Source of the DNA: Acidocella aquatica
GTDB lineage: Bacteria; Pseudomonadota; Alphaproteobacteria; Acetobacterales; Acetobacteraceae
Length of the DNA stretch: 64,000 nucleotides
Direction: 5' to 3'
NCBI RefSeq assembly: GCF_030160635.1
Contig: NZ_BSOS01000073.1
Coordinates: 124,001 to 188,000 of the forward strand
Shown here: in pieces, positions 43,047-51,521 of the stretch
Layout of the letters: each line of letters begins with the position of its first letter
Numbering within the stretch: the first letter of the stretch is position 1
Program-made: the position numbers and the translations under genes
Notes under the pieces: generated by a model
The model's database searches: none
Told to the model about the DNA's origin: nothing
Seen by the model: only the letters and a program-made list of their open reading frames with translations

Positions 43047-44566
43047 TGGCCTATCCCGCAGCAACCCTTGTGTTTCTGGCGCTGATCGCCGTGGTGATCG
43101 TGCTGGGTTTCACCGCCGCGCGGTGGAATGCCGGGAATTTGGAACATATCGAGGAATGGGGGTTGGGCGGGCGGCGCTTTGGCACCTGGGTTTCGTGGTT
43201 TTTGATCGGCGGTGATGCCTATACGGCCTACACGTTCATTGCGATTCCGGCACTGATGTTCGGCGCCGGGGCGGTCGGGTTTTTCGCCTTGCCTTATACC
43301 GTGCTGATCTATCCGATTTTGTATCTGGTGTTTCCCAAACTTTGGAAAGTTGCGCATAAATACGGGTATATTACTGGGCCGGAGTTTGTGCGCGGGCGCT
43401 ATGGCAACAAGCATCTGGCGCTCGCGATCGGGCTGACGGGGATTTTCGCCACCATGCCCTATATCGCGCTGCAGTTGATCGGCATGCAGACGGTGATCGG
43501 CGCGTTGGGAATTCCCGGGCATGTGCCGTTGATTCTGGCGTTCACGGTGCTGGCGGCGTTCACCTATACCTCCGGGCTGCGCGCGCCGGCGATGATCGCG
43601 ATTGTGAAGGATCTGCTGATTTATCTGACCGTGATTGTCGCGGTGATTGTGATACCGGCGGAACTTGGAGGATTTGGCGCGGTCTTTGCCAAGATTGCGC
43701 CCGCCAAGCTGCTGCTGGCGGCACCCCCCGCGGGCAGCACCGGGGCCTATAGCGGCTATGCGACGCTGGCGCTTGGCTCGGCGATGGCGCTGTTTTTGTA
43801 TCCGCATACCACGACCGGGATTTTGAGCTCATCGGGGCCGCAGGTGATAAGGCGCAATGCGGTGCTGCTGCCCGCCTATTCCATCATGCTCGGGTTGCTG
43901 GCGCTGGTGGGGTATATGGCGGTGGCTTCCGGGGTGAAGGACATGCCGCAATTTGCCGCCGGGTTTAAGCAATATGGCACCAGCTTCGCGGTGCCGGCGC
44001 TGGTGCTTGAGGCGTTCCCCGGCTGGTTCGCGGGGGTGGCGTTTGGCGCGATCGCGATCGGCGCGCTGGTGCCGGCCGCGATCATGGCCATCGCCTCGGC
44101 GAATATTTTCACCCGCGATATTTATTCGCAGTTCATGCCGGGAAGTGTCGCGAGCGGGGAGGCGAAGGTGGCGAAACTCTTCTCGCTGGTGATGGTGGCA
44201 GGGGCGCTGGTGTTTATTCTGGTGATCCCCACCACCTACGCGGTGCAGCTCCAGCTATTGGGGGGCATGTGGATTATCCAGACGTTTCCGGCGATCGTGT
44301 TCTCGGTGTTCACGCGGTTTTTTAACGGCTGGGCGTTGTTGGCGGGGTGGGCCGTGGGGATCATCAGCGCCACATGGCTGGTGGCGCTGAACCATTTCGC
44401 GGGGTCGATCTGGGCGTTTCATGTGCTGGGCTTCACGCTGCCGAGCTATATCGCGCTGGCGACGGTGCTGCTGAATGCGGTGGTGGCTGCGGTGTTGAGC
44501 CTGCCGATGAATGCGTTCTGCTCGGATCGCGCGGGCGACGAGACCCGCGCCGAGGATTATGTTTAG
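43046..44566 (+). CDS. Sodium:solute symporter (SSS family)
   Basis: A 506-residue polytopic membrane protein with about 13 hydrophobic segments. Features are WNAGNLEHIEEWGLGGRRFGTWVSWFLIGGDAYTAYTFIA, KYGYITGPEFVRGRYGNK and LFLYPHTTTGILSSSGPQVIRRNA, like monocarboxylate/organic-acid (MctP) type members. The substrate is not proven. The DUF3311 partner directly upstream supports this class. The stop codon TAG lies inside a copy of the 101-bp family A repeat. Confidence 0.9.
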   Translation: MAYPAATLVFLALIAVVIVLGFTAARWNAGNLEHIEEWGLGGRRFGTWVSWFLIGGDAYTAYTFIAIPALMFGAGAVGFFALPYTVLIYPILYLVFPKLWKVAHKYGYITGPEFVRGRYGNKHLALAIGLTGIFATMPYIALQLIGMQTVIGALGIPGHVPLILAFTVLAAFTYTSGLRAPAMIAIVKDLLIYLTVIVAVIVIPAELGGFGAVFAKIAPAKLLLAAPPAGSTGAYSGYATLALGSAMALFLYPHTTTGILSSSGPQVIRRNAVLLPAYSIMLGLLALVGYMAVASGVKDMPQFAAGFKQYGTSFAVPALVLEAFPGWFAGVAFGAIAIGALVPAAIMAIASANIFTRDIYSQFMPGSVASGEAKVAKLFSLVMVAGALVFILVIPTTYAVQLQLLGGMWIIQTFPAIVFSVFTRFFNGWALLAGWAVGIISATWLVALNHFAGSIWAFHVLGFTLPSYIALATVLLNAVVAAVLSLPMNAFCSDRAGDETRAEDYV

Positions 44567-44658
44567 CCCGATCGCTTTAAGTGCGATCAGGCTAAGCATT
44601 TTTCTGAGGGCGATTCACGCTTTCGGCTCGCTCGGTTGAGCGAACCTCAAACGATCGC
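44562..44658. repeat. Family A dispersed repeat (copy 1), stop codon and terminator
   Basis: Homologous along its length to the tandem units at 52711-52912, but 2 bp shorter in the middle. It begins TTTAGCCCGATCGC; the TAG is the stop of the symporter. A stem (AGCCCGATCGC paired with GCGATCAGGCT) is followed by a T run, TTTTT, making an intrinsic terminator. The second half has an inner hairpin around CTCGGTTGAG. Confidence 0.85.
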
Positions 44659-44661
44659 ACT

Positions 44662-45141
44662 CTAGAAAATTTTATTGATAATATCGTCACCGATGCCGAA
44701 ACCGGCGCCGGTGACGATGGCGCGGCCGAAGCCGGAGTTGAGCAGGCCGCCGAGCAGGCCGCCCATGTTGTTTTGCATGTTGTTCTGCTGCGGGTAGTAG
44801 CCGTTGTTCGGCGGCGGGTAGGCAGCGGGCTGGTTGCCCCAGGGCGAGGATTGCGGCGGGAGTTGCTGGACCTGCGGCTGCTGGGCCTGGGTCTGCTGGG
44901 CTTGCGTCTGCTGGGCCTCGACAAAATTATGCAGCGATTGGAGCAGGTTGGAGACCTGATTCTGCTCCGCCTGGATGGCCAGGGCGATGCTTTTAAGGTC
45001 GAGGAACCATTCCCGCGCGTTGGGGTCACCCGCCTGAACGGCGGCTTGCAGCTTGACCGCCAGCTCCTTCAGCTCCGCCACGGTCTGCTGGGCCTGAGAC
45101 TGTAGCTGGTTGTAGTTGCTGTCGATGGTCTGGATGTCCAT
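44662..45141 (-). CDS. Hypothetical Q/P-rich protein
   Basis: A 159-residue protein. The N-terminal helical part (about 1-85, YNQLQSQAQQTVAELKELAVKLQAAVQAG) is likely coiled coil. The centre is Q/P-rich (AQQTQAQQTQAQQPQVQQLPPQ...YYPQQNNMQNNMGG). The end is a Gly-rich hydrophobic segment (LLGGLLNSGFGRAIVTGAGFGIGDDIINKIF). There is no signal peptide. The ATG at 45141 follows GAGG at 9 nt, better than the GTG two codons upstream. No family is recognised; the C-terminus resembles glycine-zipper-like tails. Confidence 0.75.
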   Translation of the reverse strand: MDIQTIDSNYNQLQSQAQQTVAELKELAVKLQAAVQAGDPNAREWFLDLKSIALAIQAEQNQVSNLLQSLHNFVEAQQTQAQQTQAQQPQVQQLPPQSSPWGNQPAAYPPPNNGYYPQQNNMQNNMGGLLGGLLNSGFGRAIVTGAGFGIGDDIINKIF

Positions 45142-45231
45142 AGCCACGGCCCTCTTCTGAAACGCCTATAGACCGAATAAATCGCCGGAATCAGGGATTT
45201 TGCAACCCCTGGTATGGGGTTTTAGGCAAAC

Positions 45232-45969
45232 TTATACGGAATCGCGAGACTGGCGATAGGCGGCGCAGGCGTCGCCGAAGGCGTTGAAGAGGCGTTTGCG
45301 GTCGGGGAAATGGGTGACTTCCCATTCCGGGTGCCATTGCACGGCGATGGCGAAATTTTTCGCGCCCTCGACGCGCACGGCCTCGATGGTGCCGTCCGGT
45401 GCCGTGCCCTCGACCACCAGGCCGGCGGCCAGCTGGTCAATCGCCTGGCCGTGGAGGGAGTTCACCTGGATTGTTTCCGCGCCGGAGATGCGGGCGAGTT
45501 CACCTGAGAGCGTGACCTCGTGCTTGACAGCGAAGCGGTGTTCGCCCTCGCCGGAGCGGTGGTCCATGCGGCCGGGCTGGAGGTGAACCTCCTGGAACAA
45601 GGTGCCGCCGAGGGCGACGTTGAGCTCCTGCATGCCGCGGCAGATGCATAAAACGGGGATGCCACGGTCCAGCGCCGCGAGGATGAGCGGGATGGTGGTG
45701 GCGTCGCGCTCGGGGTCATGGGCGTCGGGGGTGGCGTCAAAATCGGCGCCGTAGCGCAGCGGGGCGACGTTGGAGGGGCTGCCGTTGAACATGATGCCGT
45801 CAAGGCGGTCGAGCAGGCCGCGCATCTGCTCGCCCTCGGGGGGGATGAGGATGGGAATGGCGTTGGAAGCGGCGATCAGCGAGGCGCCGTAGCGCGCCGG
45901 GGTGGCGTGCTGGACGTAGCCGGCGATGAATTTGGTGCAGGCGGGAATGCCGATGATGCTCTGGGTCAT
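45232..45969 (-). CDS. Gamma-glutamyl-gamma-aminobutyrate hydrolase family (class I glutamine amidotransferase-like)
   Basis: A 245-residue peptidase C26 protein. The nucleophile elbow is ILCICRGMQELNVALGG-like (VLCICRGMQELNVAL), with the catalytic His-Glu near AIAVQWHPEWEV. FNGSPSNVAPLRYG, VNSLHGQAIDQLA and the acidic stretch after HDPERD fit PuuD. It cleaves gamma-glutamyl amides such as gamma-glutamyl-GABA in putrescine use. There is no puu gene next to it, so the substrate is open. ATG at 45969, just downstream of the MFS gene on the same strand. Confidence 0.9.
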   Translation of the reverse strand: MTQSIIGIPACTKFIAGYVQHATPARYGASLIAASNAIPILIPPEGEQMRGLLDRLDGIMFNGSPSNVAPLRYGADFDATPDAHDPERDATTIPLILAALDRGIPVLCICRGMQELNVALGGTLFQEVHLQPGRMDHRSGEGEHRFAVKHEVTLSGELARISGAETIQVNSLHGQAIDQLAAGLVVEGTAPDGTIEAVRVEGAKNFAIAVQWHPEWEVTHFPDRKRLFNAFGDACAAYRQSRDSV

Positions 45970-45976
45970 GCTCTTT

Positions 45977-47170
45977 TTAACTCTCCGTTGGAGAAAAACT
46001 TAAACTGGGGCGCAGGGCGGCGGCAAGCACCACGGCGGCGGCGCATAGCAGCATCGCGGCGGCCATGGGTCTGGCCGTGCCGTCGGCCAGCACGCCCATG
46101 AGCAGGCCGGTGATGGCGCCACCGATGAATTGCATGGTGCCGAGCAGGGCCGAGGCGCTGCCGGCATGCGCCTGGTGGCGCGAGAGGGCGCCGACCAGGG
46201 AACAGGGCAGCAAAAGGCCGAAGCCGAGTTCGGAGAAAGCGAGCATGCCCGCGAGCGGGTAAGGGCCGTGCGGGTTCCAGGCCATGACCACCAGGCCGAG
46301 GCAGGCGATGAGCAGGACGGCGCCTGCCAGGGTGATGACCCGCGCAACGCCAAAACGTGTCACCAGCGCGGGGTTAAGCTGGTTGAAGCCGATGTAGGCG
46401 ATGGAGTTGACGCCAAACAGTGCCGCGTAGCCGGTGGTGTTCCATCCGTATTCGTTGATGAAGACCTGGGGCGTGGCGGCGAGATAGGCGAACAGGGCCG
46501 CCGAGGTGAAGGCGCCTACGCAGGCATGGGTGAGAAAGGCGCGTTCGCGGAAGATCGCGCCGTAGCGAAGCAGCACGGGGATGAAGCCAAGGCGGGTGCG
46601 GCGCGAGAGGGGCAAGGTGTCGGGCAGGAAGAACCAGATGGCGGCGACCGCCGCCACGCCGTAGAGCGTGCAGATGGCGAAAATAATCCGCCAGCTCGCG
46701 AACATGACACAAAGCGAGCCCAGCATGGGCGCGGCGACGGGGGCGGCGCCCATGACCAGCATGAGTTTGGAAAACAATCTGGCGGCGGCTGGGCCATCGG
46801 CCAGATCGCGCACCATGGCGCGAGGGATGACAACACCCGCCGAGGCGCCGAGCGCCGTGAGAAAACGAAAGACGATGAAGCTCTCGACATTCCAGCTCAG
46901 CCAGCAGCCGGTGCTGGCGATGGTGTAGATGATGAGGCCCGCCAGCAGCGGCGTGCGCCGGCCCATGCGGTCAGCCAGGGCGCCCTGGGTCATCTGGCCG
47001 ATGGCAAGGCCGATGAAATAGGCGGCCAGCGAATATTGCGGCGCCGCCGCGCTGTGAAGGTCGCGCGCGATGGCGGGGAAGGCCGGGAGGTACATGTCGG
47101 TCGAGACGGGGCCGACGGCGATGAGGAAGCCCAGCAGAATCGGAAGATTTTTATTGATTAGCCGGGCCAT
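45977..47170 (-). CDS. MFS multidrug exporter (Bcr/CflA type)
   Basis: A 397-residue transporter with 12 hydrophobic segments. It has GPVSTDMYLPAFPAIARDL near the N-terminus, the Bcr/CflA signature. QMTQGALADRMGRRTPLL (motif A) and RFLTALGASAGVVIPRAMVRDL follow. It probably exports drugs or peptides by proton exchange. It ends 8 bp before the PuuD-like gene, so the two may be co-transcribed. The ATG is at 47170; divergent from hisB. Confidence 0.92.
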   Translation of the reverse strand: MARLINKNLPILLGFLIAVGPVSTDMYLPAFPAIARDLHSAAAPQYSLAAYFIGLAIGQMTQGALADRMGRRTPLLAGLIIYTIASTGCWLSWNVESFIVFRFLTALGASAGVVIPRAMVRDLADGPAAARLFSKLMLVMGAAPVAAPMLGSLCVMFASWRIIFAICTLYGVAAVAAIWFFLPDTLPLSRRTRLGFIPVLLRYGAIFRERAFLTHACVGAFTSAALFAYLAATPQVFINEYGWNTTGYAALFGVNSIAYIGFNQLNPALVTRFGVARVITLAGAVLLIACLGLVVMAWNPHGPYPLAGMLAFSELGFGLLLPCSLVGALSRHQAHAGSASALLGTMQFIGGAITGLLMGVLADGTARPMAAAMLLCAAAVVLAAALRPSLSFSPTES

Positions 47171-47283
47171 GCGCTGAACTTAAAGGGGCAATGGGAGCGC
47201 CGGAACCCCTGAAAAATGCAACCGAGACCTGAATTGGAGCTTCCCGGTTTAAATTTCCGGGGGTTTGTTGTAGGCCATGGGCC

Positions 47284-47874
47284 ATGGCACGCACATCTGA
47301 ACTGAGCAGAAAGACTTCTGAAACCGATATTGTGGTCCGGCTGGACCTTGATGGCACCGGCAGGACCGAGATCGCGACCGGGGTTGGGTTTTTTGACCAC
47401 ATGCTGAACGCCTTTGGCCGGCATGGGCTGTTTGACCTGAACATCCGCGCGGTGGGGGATCTGCATATCGACGCGCACCACACGGTTGAGGATGTGGGCA
47501 TCGTGCTCGGGCAGACGCTGGGCTCGGCGCTGGATGTGAAGCGCGGGATCAGCCGGTTTGGCCAGGCCAGCGTGCCGATGGATGAGGCGCTGGTGGAGGC
47601 GGTGGTGGATTTGTCCGGGCGGCCGTTTGTCGCCTGGGGGGTCAGCTTCGAGCGGCCGATGCTGGGCGGCATGGATACGCAGCTGATCGAGGAGTTTTTC
47701 CGCGCGCTGGCGGGGAACGGGCTGTTCAACCTGCATGTGCGCCAGCTCGCCGGGACCAATGCGCATCACGTCGCGGAGGCCACGTTCAAGGCGGTGGCGC
47801 GGGCGTTGAAGATGGCGGTGGCGATTGAGCCGCGCGCGGCGGGGGAGATACCCTCGACCAAGGGCGTGATCTAA
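47284..47874 (+). CDS. hisB: Imidazoleglycerol-phosphate dehydratase
   Basis: A 196-residue monofunctional HisB (step 7 of histidine synthesis). Metal-binding motifs are FFDHMLNAFGRHG, DAHHTVEDVGI and the second LAGTNAHHVAEATFKA. The start MARTSELSRKTSETDIVVRLDLDGTG is typical. It is the first gene of hisB-hisH-GNAT-hisA-hisF-hisE. No attenuator with a His-rich leader was seen in the 113-bp upstream region. Confidence 0.97.
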   Translation: MARTSELSRKTSETDIVVRLDLDGTGRTEIATGVGFFDHMLNAFGRHGLFDLNIRAVGDLHIDAHHTVEDVGIVLGQTLGSALDVKRGISRFGQASVPMDEALVEAVVDLSGRPFVAWGVSFERPMLGGMDTQLIEEFFRALAGNGLFNLHVRQLAGTNAHHVAEATFKAVARALKMAVAIEPRAAGEIPSTKGVI

Positions 47875-47879
47875 GGACC

Positions 47880-48515
47880 ATGCTTGTAACGGTCATTGAC
47901 TACAACAGCGGAAATCTGGCGTCCGCGGCGCGGGGGCTTGTGCTGGCGGCGGCGCAGCGCGGCATAAAGGCGGATGTGCGTATTACCGCCGACCCGGATG
48001 TGGTGGCGCGGGCGGATCGGATTGTGCTGCCGGGCCAGGGGGCGTTCGCCGATTGCGCCGCCGGGCTGGCGGGGGTGGACGGGCTGGAAGAGGCCATGTT
48101 TGCGCGCGTGGACGCGGGGGCGCCGTTTCTGGGCATTTGCGTTGGCATGCAGCTGATGGCCGAGCGCGGGCTGGAGCATGAGGTGACGCCGGGTTTCGGC
48201 TGGGTGCGCGGCGAGATCCGGGCGCTGCCCGCGCCAGGGCTGCGCCTGCCGCATATGGGCTGGAACGAGCTGGCGTTCGAGCCGGGGTCGCATAAATTGC
48301 TGGAGGGCCTGCAGCCGGGCGACCATGCTTATTTCGTGCATTCCTACGCGCTGGCCGGGGCCGACCCGGCGCAATTGCTGGCCACGACCGATTACGGCGG
48401 GCCGGTGGTGGCGATGGTGGCGCATGGCAACCGGGCGGGCACGCAGTTTCATGCCGAGAAGAGTCAGCAGGTGGGTTTGCGGATTTTGGGCAACTTCCTG
48501 GAATGGTCGCCTTAA
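47880..48515 (+). CDS. hisH: Imidazole glycerol phosphate synthase subunit HisH
   Basis: A 211-residue glutaminase subunit with VIDYNSGNLASAARGL, LPGQGAF, the nucleophile cysteine in FLGICVGMQLM and the catalytic HAEKSQ near the end (TQFHAEKSQQVGLRIL). It supplies ammonia to HisF. AAGGACC precedes the ATG at 47880, 5 bp after hisB. Confidence 0.97.
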   Translation: MLVTVIDYNSGNLASAARGLVLAAAQRGIKADVRITADPDVVARADRIVLPGQGAFADCAAGLAGVDGLEEAMFARVDAGAPFLGICVGMQLMAERGLEHEVTPGFGWVRGEIRALPAPGLRLPHMGWNELAFEPGSHKLLEGLQPGDHAYFVHSYALAGADPAQLLATTDYGGPVVAMVAHGNRAGTQFHAEKSQQVGLRILGNFLEWSP

Positions 48516-48574
48516 AGTGGCATCTTCACGGTAGATGACTTGATTACGCGGGCCGCACGCGCGATTAGGCAGCG

Positions 48575-49120
48575 GTGAAACAAGATATGCCCCCACCGGC
48601 CACGCTGTTGGCCGAACGACTGGAACGCTTCGAGCATGAGGCGGATGTGCATGCGCTGGCAGAGGCCACGATCGCGGCGATTCTCAATGGCGGCGGGTTC
48701 GGCTGGGTGAAGCCGCCGAAGGCCAGCGTGGTCGAGCAATATTTTAAAGGCGTGGCGCTGGTGCCGGAACGCGAGTTGATCGTGGGGCGGATGGACGGCG
48801 TGATTTATGGCGCGATCCAACTCGTGCGGCCCTCGCGCAATAACGAGGCGCAGGCGTTTGCGGCCACGCTGATGCATCATTTCGTGGCGCCCTATGCGCG
48901 CGGGCACGGGCTGGCGCGGCTGATGCTGCTTTGTGCCGAGGATCAGGCGCTCAAACTGGGGTATCAGGTGTTGAACCTGGATGTGCGCGAGACGCAGACC
49001 GGGGCGATTTCGCTCTATGAGGCTTGCGGGTTTACGCGCTGGGGGACGCATCCGGCCTATGCGCGGGTGAAGGGGGCCACTGTGGCGGGGCATTTTTATT
49101 ACAAGAAGCTGAGCAAATGA
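48575..49120 (+). CDS. GNAT family acetyltransferase in the his operon
   Basis: A 181-residue GNAT protein with the acetyl-CoA motif A region [23 protein letters not shown] and motif [31 protein letters not shown]. It starts at GTG 48575 (an ATG at 48587 would drop four residues). It lies between hisH and hisA and overlaps hisA by 4 bp, so it belongs to the his transcript. The substrate is unknown. Genes unrelated to histidine are often found at this place in alphaproteobacterial his operons. Confidence 0.87.
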   Translation: MKQDMPPPATLLAERLERFEHEADVHALAEATIAAILNGGGFGWVKPPKASVVEQYFKGVALVPERELIVGRMDGVIYGAIQLVRPSRNNEAQAFAATLMHHFVAPYARGHGLARLMLLCAEDQALKLGYQVLNLDVRETQTGAISLYEACGFTRWGTHPAYARVKGATVAGHFYYKKLSK

Positions 49121-49848
49121 CCTTAACGCTGTATCCGGCAATCGACCTGAAGGATGGTGCCTGCGTGCGGCTGCTGCGCGGCGAGATGGACCAGGCGACG
49201 GTTTATGGGGAAGATCCTGGCAAACAGGCGCAGGCCTGGGAGGCGGCGGGGTTTGGCTGGATTCATGTGGTGGATTTGAACGGCGCGTTTGCCGGGCGGC
49301 CGGTGAATGGCGAGGCGGTAAGGGCGATTTTGGCTGCCGTGAGCGTGCCTGTGCAGTTGGGCGGCGGGATAAGGGACTTGGCGGGGATTGAGAGCTGGCT
49401 GGCGGCCGGGGTGAACCGGGTGATTCTGGGCAGCGCGGCTGCGAAAAACCCGGCGCTGGTGTTTGAGGCGTGCCAAAAATTTCCAGGGCGGATTGTGGTG
49501 GGCATCGATGCCAAGGCGGGCATGGTGGCGACCGAGGGATGGGCTGAGACATCGAACCTGCGGGCGGCGGATTTGGCGGTGCGGCTGCAGGATGCGGGGA
49601 TTGCCGGGATAATCTACACCGATATCGCGCGTGACGGGATGAAGACCGGGTTGAACCTGGAGGAGACGGCGGCGCTGGCCGATGCGGTGAATGTGCCGGT
49701 GATCGCCTCGGGCGGAGTCGCCGGAGTCGCCGATATTGTGGCGCTGAAGGCGGCGGCGCGGCAAAGCCCCAATCTAAACGGCGCGATTCTCGGGCGCGCG
49801 CTTTATGACGGTAGCCTGAAGCCCGCCGAGGCGCTGGCGGCATGCTGA
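49117..49848 (+). CDS. hisA: ProFAR isomerase HisA
   Basis: A 243-residue TIM-barrel enzyme of histidine synthesis (step 4). [20 protein letters not shown] carries the first catalytic aspartate; [23 protein letters not shown] (second aspartate) and VPVIASGGV complete the barrel. The ATG at 49117 overlaps the GNAT stop. The upstream in-frame extension lies within the GNAT gene and is not real. Confidence 0.97.
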   Translation: MTLTLYPAIDLKDGACVRLLRGEMDQATVYGEDPGKQAQAWEAAGFGWIHVVDLNGAFAGRPVNGEAVRAILAAVSVPVQLGGGIRDLAGIESWLAAGVNRVILGSAAAKNPALVFEACQKFPGRIVVGIDAKAGMVATEGWAETSNLRAADLAVRLQDAGIAGIIYTDIARDGMKTGLNLEETAALADAVNVPVIASGGVAGVADIVALKAAARQSPNLNGAILGRALYDGSLKPAEALAAC

Positions 49849-50618
49849 AGTTGCGGGTGATCCCCTGCCTGGATGTGAAGGACGGGCGCGTGGTGAAGGG
49901 CGTTAACTTCGTCTCGCTGCGCGATGCCGGAGACCCGGTGGAGCAGGCGGTGGTGTATGACGCCGCCGGGGCGGATGAGCTGACGTTTCTGGATATTACC
50001 GCAAGCTCGGACAACCGCGATACGATCCTCGATGTGGTCTCGCGCACAGCGGAGAAGGTGTTTCTGCCGCTGACCGTGGGTGGGGGAATACGCAGCACCG
50101 GTGATATGCGCCGGCTGCTGCTGGCGGGGGCGGATAAATGCAGCATCAACTCGGCCGCGATCAGCCGGCCGGAGCTGGTGGCCGAGGCGGCGCGGAAATT
50201 TGGCAGCCAGTGCGTGGTGGTGGCGATTGATGCGCGTCAGTCCGCCCCGGACAAATGGGAGGTGTTCTCGCACGGCGGGCGGACCAATACCGGGCTGGAT
50301 GTGATTGAGTGGGCGAAGCAGATGGAAAGCCTGGGGGCGGGAGAAATTTTGCTGACCTCGATGGACCGCGACGGCACCGGCAAGGGGTTTGACCTGGAGT
50401 TGCTGCGGCGCATCTGCGCGGCGGTGCGCCTGCCGGTGATCGCCTCGGGCGGGGTGGGGACGCTGCAGCACTTCGTGGAGGGCGCGCAGGCCGGGGCGAC
50501 CGGGCTGCTGGCCGCCAGCGTGTTCCATTTTGGCCAGTTCACCATCACCCAGGTTAAGGAGGCTTTGGCGGCTGCAGGCTTGCCGGTGCGCCTGCCGCGC
50601 GCGATACTCCAAAGCTAG
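49842..50618 (+). CDS. hisF: Imidazole glycerol phosphate synthase subunit HisF
   Basis: A 258-residue TIM-barrel cyclase. [21 protein letters not shown] carries the catalytic aspartate. [46 protein letters not shown] (second aspartate) and [13 protein letters not shown] follow. It works with HisH. It overlaps hisA by 7 bp. Confidence 0.97.
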   Translation: MLKLRVIPCLDVKDGRVVKGVNFVSLRDAGDPVEQAVVYDAAGADELTFLDITASSDNRDTILDVVSRTAEKVFLPLTVGGGIRSTGDMRRLLLAGADKCSINSAAISRPELVAEAARKFGSQCVVVAIDARQSAPDKWEVFSHGGRTNTGLDVIEWAKQMESLGAGEILLTSMDRDGTGKGFDLELLRRICAAVRLPVIASGGVGTLQHFVEGAQAGATGLLAASVFHFGQFTITQVKEALAAAGLPVRLPRAILQS

Positions 50619-50639
50619 AAGGAGTCGCAAGAACCGCCG

Positions 50640-51092
50640 ATGGCCAAGAAAATCGCCAAATCCACCGCTGCCGTGCCGAAGAAGAAGCAGGTTTCGCGCG
50701 CCAGCACCGTGACCATGCCGCCGCCGCTGGATGCACCGGATGCGCGCGTGCTGGACCGGCTGTGGGCAACGGTGCTCTCGCGCAAGGATGCCAGCCCCTC
50801 AGAGAGCCATTCAGCCCGGCTGTTGGCGCGCGGGACCGCGAAGATCGCGCAGAAGTTTGGCGAAGAGGCGGTGGAATGCGTGATCGAGGCGGTGGCCGGG
50901 CACAAGCCTTCGCTGATCGCCGAAAGTGCTGATGTGCTCTACCATCTGCTCGTGCTATGGGTAGATGCAGGCTTGCGGCCTGAACACATATGGGCGGAGC
51001 TGAGCCGCCGCGAGGGGTTGAGCGGAATCGCGGAAAAGGCAGCGCGCAAGCCTTTGGCGATGGAGGGGTTGCCGACAAAAAAAATTCCATAA
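50640..51092 (+). CDS. hisE: Phosphoribosyl-ATP pyrophosphatase HisE
   Basis: The catalytic domain (about 36-125: [48 protein letters not shown]...[12 protein letters not shown]) is a normal HisE, step 2 of histidine synthesis. Its EExxE/ExxD-type metal motifs are present ([20 protein letters not shown]). An unusual N-terminal extension of about 25 residues is rich in Lys and Ala ([15 protein letters not shown]), similar in style to the histone-like protein. The real start may be downstream at MPPPLDAPD. The upstream GGAG is rather far (15 nt) from the ATG at 50640. Confidence 0.92.
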   Translation: MAKKIAKSTAAVPKKKQVSRASTVTMPPPLDAPDARVLDRLWATVLSRKDASPSESHSARLLARGTAKIAQKFGEEAVECVIEAVAGHKPSLIAESADVLYHLLVLWVDAGLRPEHIWAELSRREGLSGIAEKAARKPLAMEGLPTKKIP

Positions 51093-51158
51093 AGAATTTT
51101 TTTGAAATAGCCGGGTCAGACTGCTTTCCTGAGACCAAAATTACATTATGGAGGTGTC

Positions 51159-51521
51159 ATGAGCTATGATACCATGAATGTTTTCGCCCGGATTTTGCGC
51201 GGTGAAATACCGTGCGAAAAACTCTACGAAGATGAGTTTGCGCTGGCGTTTCCCGATATTCGGCCGGCCGCGCCCTGCCATGTGCTGGTGATCCCCAAGG
51301 GGGCGTATATTTCCATCGCCGATTTTGGCGCCAAGGCCAGCCCGGAAGAGATTACCGGGTTTTTTCGCGCCGTGGCGCTGGTGGCCAAGCGCTTAGGTGT
51401 TGAGGAGAGCGGCTACCGGCTGCTCGCCAATGCCGGGCCGGATAGCCATCAGGAAGTGCCGCATTTCCATGTGCATATCCTCGGGGGGCGCAGACTCGGA
51501 CCATTGCTTACTCCCGCATGA
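51159..51521 (+). CDS. HIT family hydrolase (HinT-like)
   Basis: A 120-residue histidine-triad protein with NVFARILRGEIPCEKLYEDEFALAFPDI, HVLVIPKGAY and the triad HFHVHIL. It cleaves nucleoside phosphoramidates (AMP-lysine type). GGAGGTGTC lies directly before the ATG at 51159. It overlaps chrA by 4 bp and follows hisE by 66 bp, the usual hisE-hinT neighbourhood in alphaproteobacteria. Confidence 0.95.
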   Translation: MSYDTMNVFARILRGEIPCEKLYEDEFALAFPDIRPAAPCHVLVIPKGAYISIADFGAKASPEEITGFFRAVALVAKRLGVEESGYRLLANAGPDSHQEVPHFHVHILGGRRLGPLLTPA

